DNA of 64,000 nucleotides. It comes from Bog-473 sp963736525 (GTDB lineage: Bacteria; Actinomycetota; Acidimicrobiia; Acidimicrobiales; RAAP-2). Location: assembly GCA_963736525.1 (NCBI GenBank), contig CAVTPF010000014.1, forward strand, positions 310,001-374,000, written 5' to 3'. Below, piece by piece: positions 59,887-64,000 of this stretch. A program made the translations under genes and the position numbers. Every line of letters begins with the position of its first letter. Within the stretch, counting starts at the first letter, position 1. The notes beneath the pieces are model-generated. The model saw only the letters and a program-made list of their open reading frames with translations, was not told the DNA's origin and did no database searches.

Positions 59887-61610
59887 GACTTCCAGGCGTC
59901 CTCTTCTTCTGGCCGCGCCAATCCGCACGACGGGTCCGCTCGAGTGAGGTGAGCGTTGAGGTAGGGATCTCCCCGAGTAATGTAATCCCTCCATCGATCG
60001 ACGAACTTGACGATGTCACCCACGCCGCCCGAGGTACCTCGGCTCGGCGACTCATGGTGGATGAGCTCGGCGGCGGGCTGGTACACGGTGCGGTAGCCCT
60101 TGGTCGCGGCACGCAGGCAGTAGTCGACGTCGTTCAGATTGACGCCGAGCTCTTCGTCGAAGCCTTCGAGGAGGTCAAAGACGAACCGACGGGTGGCCAG
60201 GCACGCACCGGTGACCGCCGAGCATTCACGGGGCACCGTTGCCATCCTCAAATAGCCGGGGGCATCTCCTGGCAGGCCGGCCAGGACATGTCCGGCAGCA
60301 CCAGCGAGGCCCACCACGAGGCCACAGTGCTGGAGGCGACCGTCGGGATAGAGCAGCCGTGCCCCGACCGCACCGACGTCGGGCCGAGCCGCCTGGGCGC
60401 ACAGCGCGGACAGCCAACCCCCGCGTCGGGCCTCGATGTCATTGTTCAGGAACACCAGGATCTCCCCCCGGGCCACTCGCGCCCCCGCATTGTTCAGGGC
60501 GGCCCAGTTGAACGGCCGGGGATCGGACAGGACGCGCACGTCCGGGTGGTCGGCGAGACGCTCGACCAGTGTGAGGGTCTCCGGATCGGAGGACCCATTG
60601 TCGATGAGCACGAGCTCAACGCCATCGTGCGTGCCCCGCGCGGTGTCCCGAATGGTCTCCACGCAGGTCCGAAGGAGCCGAGGCTCGTCGCGAAACGGGA
60701 TGAGGATGCTCACCGGCGCCCGCGTGAACGAGGGCGGCACCATCCGGCCGTCGCCAGCTCCGGGGCCGGCCGAACCCGCTGCGGAATCGCCCTGGTGGTG
60801 TCGGACGTCGCTGGAACGAGGTGAGGCCGCAACGGTTGCCTCGAGCGGTCCGTTCGACCGATGGCACAGGACCTCGGGAACGTGCGTCACTACCGCGGCC
60901 ATGGCGCACGCGTGCAACGCGCACGCACGCTCCCCCGCGTCAGCCCCGGACGCGACACGCTCGGGAAGGTCGAGCGTCAGTGCGGATCCGATGGCGAGCG
61001 GACGTCCGACATAGGCGGACGACAGGAGGAAATCGGGAGAGAAGTCGGGCTTGAGGTGCGCTGACGCGAAGGATCCGTCGGCCTGCATCTCGTCCTCGTC
61101 CGCGTACACGACTCCGTCGGGCGCGAGCGCGCCGCTGAGGAGGGCGACCGCGTCCGGAGCCCAGACGTCCCCCGGGAAGATGAGGGCGACGGCTTCGCCG
61201 CGTACGGCATGCATCCCCTGCCGGAGAAGCTCGGCATCCGGGGTGTCGCGGGTGGCAATGACGGAGCGAGCGCGGCGCCGCACCCGGCGGGACGTGCCGG
61301 ACCGCATCACGGCGTCCAGCCCCGCGGACGGCTGACCGGCGGCCACCACGGTGAGCGACCACCGGGTGCTCGTTTGCCGGTGGAGGCTCTCGAGCGTGCG
61401 GCCGACGGCGTCGCGGACCGACTGATCCGCGACGCCGGAGACGATCATCACCAGATTGAGGGTCACGTGGTCGAGGGTCGACGCCCTTCTCCTCGTGCGC
61501 GCCCGCTCGTCCTCGCGCCGACGGACCCACGCCGAATAGGGCCCGGGATCCTGGCAGACGTCGGGAGGGAGTGGCGGCAGCGCCCTGGGGGCAAAGAGCA
61601 CCCGTTCCAC
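59859..61610 (-). CDS. GT2-family glycosyltransferase, tandem domains
   Basis: A 583-residue protein from GTG 61610. Residues about 50-250 are a degenerate GT2-like domain (LNLVMIVSGVADQSVRDAVGRTLESL; VVYADEDEMQADGSF). Residues about 295-545 form a complete GT2 domain: VSILIPFRDEPRLLRTCVETI, VLIDNGSSDPETLTLV, FLNNDIEARRGGW, and NLNDVDYCLRAATKGY with the ED-type catalytic region. The tandem order resembles O-antigen glycosyltransferases. It is the first gene of the minus-strand glycan set and is divergent from the aminotransferase gene (77-base gap). Confidence 0.88.
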   Translation of the reverse strand: MERVLFAPRALPPLPPDVCQDPGPYSAWVRRREDERARTRRRASTLDHVTLNLVMIVSGVADQSVRDAVGRTLESLHRQTSTRWSLTVVAAGQPSAGLDAVMRSGTSRRVRRRARSVIATRDTPDAELLRQGMHAVRGEAVALIFPGDVWAPDAVALLSGALAPDGVVYADEDEMQADGSFASAHLKPDFSPDFLLSSAYVGRPLAIGSALTLDLPERVASGADAGERACALHACAMAAVVTHVPEVLCHRSNGPLEATVAASPRSSDVRHHQGDSAAGSAGPGAGDGRMVPPSFTRAPVSILIPFRDEPRLLRTCVETIRDTARGTHDGVELVLIDNGSSDPETLTLVERLADHPDVRVLSDPRPFNWAALNNAGARVARGEILVFLNNDIEARRGGWLSALCAQAARPDVGAVGARLLYPDGRLQHCGLVVGLAGAAGHVLAGLPGDAPGYLRMATVPRECSAVTGACLATRRFVFDLLEGFDEELGVNLNDVDYCLRAATKGYRTVYQPAAELIHHESPSRGTSGGVGDIVKFVDRWRDYITRGDPYLNAHLTRADPSCGLARPEEEDAWKSWYATLTKQ

Positions 61611-61687
61611 GCAGGCAATCTACCGGAGGTTCCATGCGTCGTCGGGCGCGTTGGCGCAGGTGAGCGTGGACCTGCCACCATGCGCCG

Positions 61688-62776
61688 GTGGGGATAGCCG
61701 ACCGCCTGCTCATGGGACCGGGACCTTCGAACCCGTACCCGGAAGTGACCATGGCGCTGGCCGGACCGTTGTTGGGGCACCTCGACCCCGATTTCCTGCG
61801 GCTGCTCGACAGCACGAACGACCGTCTGCGGCGCGTCTTTGCCACCTCGAACCGGCTGACCCTTCCGATCAGCGGGACCGGATCCGCCGGGATGGAGGCG
61901 TCCTTCGTGAACTTCGTGCGGCCCGGTGACCCCGTCGTGGTCGGCGTCAACGGCGTCTTCGGGGAGCGGATGTGCGAGGTGGCGTGCCGCCACGGCGCCG
62001 ACGTCGTCCGCGTCGAGGCCGAGTGGGGGGAACCGCTCGACCCCGGACGGTTGCTCTCGGCTCACCCCTCACCGGCGATCATCGCCGTCGTGCATGCCGA
62101 GACCTCGACCGGCGTGCGCAACGACGTTGGCGCTCTGGGCAGTGCCAAGGGGGACGCACTTCTCCTGGTTGACATGGTGACCTCGCTCGGGGGGATCGAT
62201 GTCGCCGTCGACGACTGGGCCGTCGACATCGCCTACAGCGGTACGCAGAAGTGCCTTGGTGTCCCACCGGGCCTGTCACCGCTGACGGTCTCGGATCGGG
62301 CCGTGGAACGAGTGGTCGAGCGGCCAACGAGCTGGTACTTGGACCTCAACCTCCTGGCTCGCTACGTCACTGACGACTCGGGTGCGGGACGCGTGTACCA
62401 CCACACGGCGCCCGTGGCGATGGTGGCGGCGTTGCACGCGGGCCTGGGCGTGCTGCTCGACGAGGGGCTCCCGACGGCGTGGCAGCGACATGCCGAGTGC
62501 GGACGGATGTTGCAGGACGGACTGATCGACCTCGGTCTCGACCTGCTCGTCGCGGCGGACCACCGGCTGCCGCAGCTCACCACCGTCGTGGTGCCCGCGG
62601 ACGTCGATGAGGCCGACGTACGCGGGGAGCTTCTGCGGTCCTACGACATTGAGATCGGGGCGGGTGCCGGCCGGCTGGCCGGCCGCGTCTGGCGCATCGG
62701 CTGCATGGGTCACACGGCGCGGCCGAGGAACGTGTTGGCGTTGCTGGGTGCGCTGCGCGAGGTGCTCGGACGATGA
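61688..62776 (+). CDS. Class V PLP aminotransferase (AGT/SPT-like)
   Basis: A 362-residue fold-type I PLP enzyme from GTG 61688. The opening LLMGPGPSNPYPEV is the classic alanine-glyoxylate/serine-pyruvate aminotransferase N-terminus. The PLP lysine lies in AYSGTQKCLGVPPGL, and the substrate Arg region is RIGCMGHTARPRNV. It probably transaminates glyoxylate with alanine or serine. It overlaps the GNAT gene downstream by 4 bases (ATGA). Confidence 0.9.
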   Translation: MGIADRLLMGPGPSNPYPEVTMALAGPLLGHLDPDFLRLLDSTNDRLRRVFATSNRLTLPISGTGSAGMEASFVNFVRPGDPVVVGVNGVFGERMCEVACRHGADVVRVEAEWGEPLDPGRLLSAHPSPAIIAVVHAETSTGVRNDVGALGSAKGDALLLVDMVTSLGGIDVAVDDWAVDIAYSGTQKCLGVPPGLSPLTVSDRAVERVVERPTSWYLDLNLLARYVTDDSGAGRVYHHTAPVAMVAALHAGLGVLLDEGLPTAWQRHAECGRMLQDGLIDLGLDLLVAADHRLPQLTTVVVPADVDEADVRGELLRSYDIEIGAGAGRLAGRVWRIGCMGHTARPRNVLALLGALREVLGR

Positions 62777-63393
62777 GCGCGGCGAGAGCCGTGCGCCATG
62801 CCCCCCTGGAGCTGCGGGGAAAGCGGGTGCTGTTGCGTTCGTTGACCGAGGACGACTTCCCTGCGTGGCACGAAGTGCGCACCCGGTGCGCCGACTGGCT
62901 CTTGCGCTGGGAGCCGCGACCCAAGGGCGCGCCCCCGCCGTCGGAGGACCGGCCGAGTTTCGCCGCGCGGTGCGGCATCCGCGAGCGCGAGCGGCATCTG
63001 GGCACCGGCTACGGATTCGGCATCTTCGTGGGTGAGCGCTTCGCCGGCGAGGTGACCCTGTCGTCCATCCAGCGGGGGCCGTTCCAGAGCGGGTTCATCG
63101 GCTACTGGGTCGACGAGGCACTCGCCGGCCGGGGGCTCGTGCCGGAAGCTGTCGTCGTCACGTTGCGGTTCGCCTTCGAGGCCATTTCGCTGCACCGGGT
63201 GGAGATATCGATCATTCCGAGGAACCAGGCCAGCCGGCGGGTGGTCGAGAAGCTCGGCATCCGCGAGGAGGGAGTGGCGCTGCGCTTCCTCGAGATCGAC
63301 GGCGTGTGGGAGGACCACGTGCGCTATGCCATCACGGCCGAAGAATGGGCCGTGCGCGAGCCGCAGCTGGTGGCGGATTGGCTGGGCTCCTGA
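62773..63393 (+). CDS. GNAT acetyltransferase, RimJ/RimL-like
   Basis: A 206-residue protein. It has the RimJ/RimL layout: an early strand LELRGKRVLLRSLTEDDF, GYGFGIFVGERFAGEVTLSSI, the acetyl-CoA loop YWVDEALAGRGLVPEAV (Q/R-x-x-G-x-G/A in degenerate form), and the IIPRNQASRRVVEKLGI motif. It may acetylate ribosomal-protein N-termini or a small molecule. It is coupled to the aminotransferase by ATGA. Confidence 0.87.
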   Translation: MSAARAVRHAPLELRGKRVLLRSLTEDDFPAWHEVRTRCADWLLRWEPRPKGAPPPSEDRPSFAARCGIRERERHLGTGYGFGIFVGERFAGEVTLSSIQRGPFQSGFIGYWVDEALAGRGLVPEAVVVTLRFAFEAISLHRVEISIIPRNQASRRVVEKLGIREEGVALRFLEIDGVWEDHVRYAITAEEWAVREPQLVADWLGS

Positions 63394-63396
63394 GCG

Positions 63397-64000
63397 TCAG
63401 ACCTCGTTGGTGCCCAGCACCGAGGGCGAATGGCGGAAGAACTGCTCCACGTCGTGCTCGTACGTGTACGACTGGGGCTGCCGACCGGATTGCCGACGGA
63501 GCCGGAGCGCCCTGATGAACGTGCGCACGGCTCCGGTGCTGGTGGCGTTGTAGGTGAAACCGGTCGCGGTGAAGCGCCGCGTGTCGACACCCCGTCCATA
63601 GCGGAGGAGGTCCGCCAGCTCCTCGGGCAGGTCGAACAGACGCGCCAGTGGGCGGATCTTCAGGGGGCTGTACGGCGACACCGGTACCAGGCGGGTGCCG
63701 CAGATCCCGGCCACCTCGCTCCAGGGAAGCCTGCCGTCCCCTGCCACGTTGTAGAGGCCGGGGATGCTGCCCTGGGTGACGTGGAGCAGCGCCCGCACGA
63801 CATCGTCCTCCTCCACGAATTGCAGGAGTGGATCGAAGCCGAAGACGGCCGGGCACACCGGTCGCGACAGGTTGCGACTGATCGGCGTCTGCAGGTGCGT
63901 CCCGAGGACATTGGCAAAGCGAAGCACCGTCACCCGGGTCGCGGGATTGTCCTCGGAGAAATCACGGACGAGCCCCTCGGCCTCCACCAGCGCGCGTTCG
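63397..64000 (-). CDS. NAD-dependent epimerase/dehydratase, C-terminal part
   Basis: The last 200 residues of an extended-SDR protein; the N-terminus with the Rossmann GxxGxxG and the YxxxK site lies beyond the right edge. Visible parts: VTVLRFANVLGTHLQTPIS, LLQFVEEDDVVRALLHVTQ, and GLYNVAGDGRLPWSEVAG, typical of sugar-nucleotide epimerases. It may supply a nucleotide sugar to the nearby glycan genes. Confidence 0.85.
   Translation of the reverse strand, partial: ERALVEAEGLVRDFSEDNPATRVTVLRFANVLGTHLQTPISRNLSRPVCPAVFGFDPLLQFVEEDDVVRALLHVTQGSIPGLYNVAGDGRLPWSEVAGICGTRLVPVSPYSPLKIRPLARLFDLPEELADLLRYGRGVDTRRFTATGFTYNATSTGAVRTFIRALRLRRQSGRQPQSYTYEHDVEQFFRHSPSVLGTNEV

Noticed and set aside
53350..61610. 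A horizontally acquired genomic island around the glycan genes.
   Set aside because: No integrase, tRNA attachment site, direct repeats or clear drop in GC is visible in the window; part of the region looks slightly less GC-rich, but not enough to claim transfer.

Overview
The window is a high-GC chromosomal segment of an actinobacterium, most likely from or near the class Acidimicrobiia. That placement is an inference. It rests on dense overlapping GTGA/ATGA gene junctions, many GTG and TTG starts, the order mfd - SurA-like - mazG - eno - ftsB-like - DUF501 - ppx, mycobacterial-type P450 and acyl-CoA dehydrogenase genes, and two tiny ribosomal proteins (bS22 and bL37) known from actinobacterial ribosomes. 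There are no insertion sequences, prophage genes, CRISPR arrays or rRNA genes. The only tRNA gene I see is tRNA-Gln(TTG). Coding density is very high, and no gene-free stretch exceeds about 240 bases.

Layout. 1-1.1 kb: start of an acyl-CoA synthetase and a phosphotriesterase-family hydrolase. 1.2-4.6 kb: a tight redox operon (Ser-rich membrane protein, ApbE flavinyltransferase, bis-heme membrane protein, NuoF-like protein, ferredoxin). 4.7-15.5 kb: mixed accessory metabolism and regulation (GNAT, ATP-grasp, TetR, AhpD-like, P450, C69 peptidase, HdeD, FAH, cNMP-binding, Nfu, MarR with MFS exporter, CBS). 15.5-21.9 kb: LuxR-type regulator, FadE-type dehydrogenase, and a glycosyltransferase-methyltransferase fusion with two partner genes. 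21.9-28.6 kb: aminopeptidase N, PfkB kinase, YchF, and a lipoprotein/SCO1 set. 28.7-36.6 kb: housekeeping genes (GDPD, bL37, DUF192, rsmI, metG, tatD, RlpA-like, rsmA, ispE, bS22, VOC). 36.5-40 kb: two-component system, tRNA-Gln and an alpha/beta hydrolase. 40-53.3 kb: core genes glmU, prs, rplY, pth, mfd, SurA-like, mazG, eno, ftsB-like, DUF501 and ppx. 53.3-61.6 kb: a surface-glycan locus with a polytopic membrane protein and several glycosyltransferases. 61.7-64 kb: class V aminotransferase, GNAT and the end of an epimerase.

How genes may work together. The 1.2-4.6 kb operon could pass electrons from NAD(P)H through a NuoF-like protein and ferredoxin to a membrane bis-heme protein and a flavinylated acceptor outside the cytoplasm. 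The metG-tatD-rlpA-rsmA-ispE and prs-rplY-pth-mfd-mazG-eno runs are normal housekeeping clusters. The 55-61.6 kb genes form one minus-strand set, probably building a cell-surface polysaccharide.

Most notable observations: a one-base frameshift in prs; a GlmU homologue ending before its acetyltransferase catalytic residues; pth with no standard start codon upstream of its first conserved strand; a recurrent -10 box 6-9 nt before start codons, suggesting widespread leaderless transcription; a 16-bp tandem repeat holding the ispE stop codon; a palindrome set inside the marR promoter; and the two tiny ribosomal protein genes.
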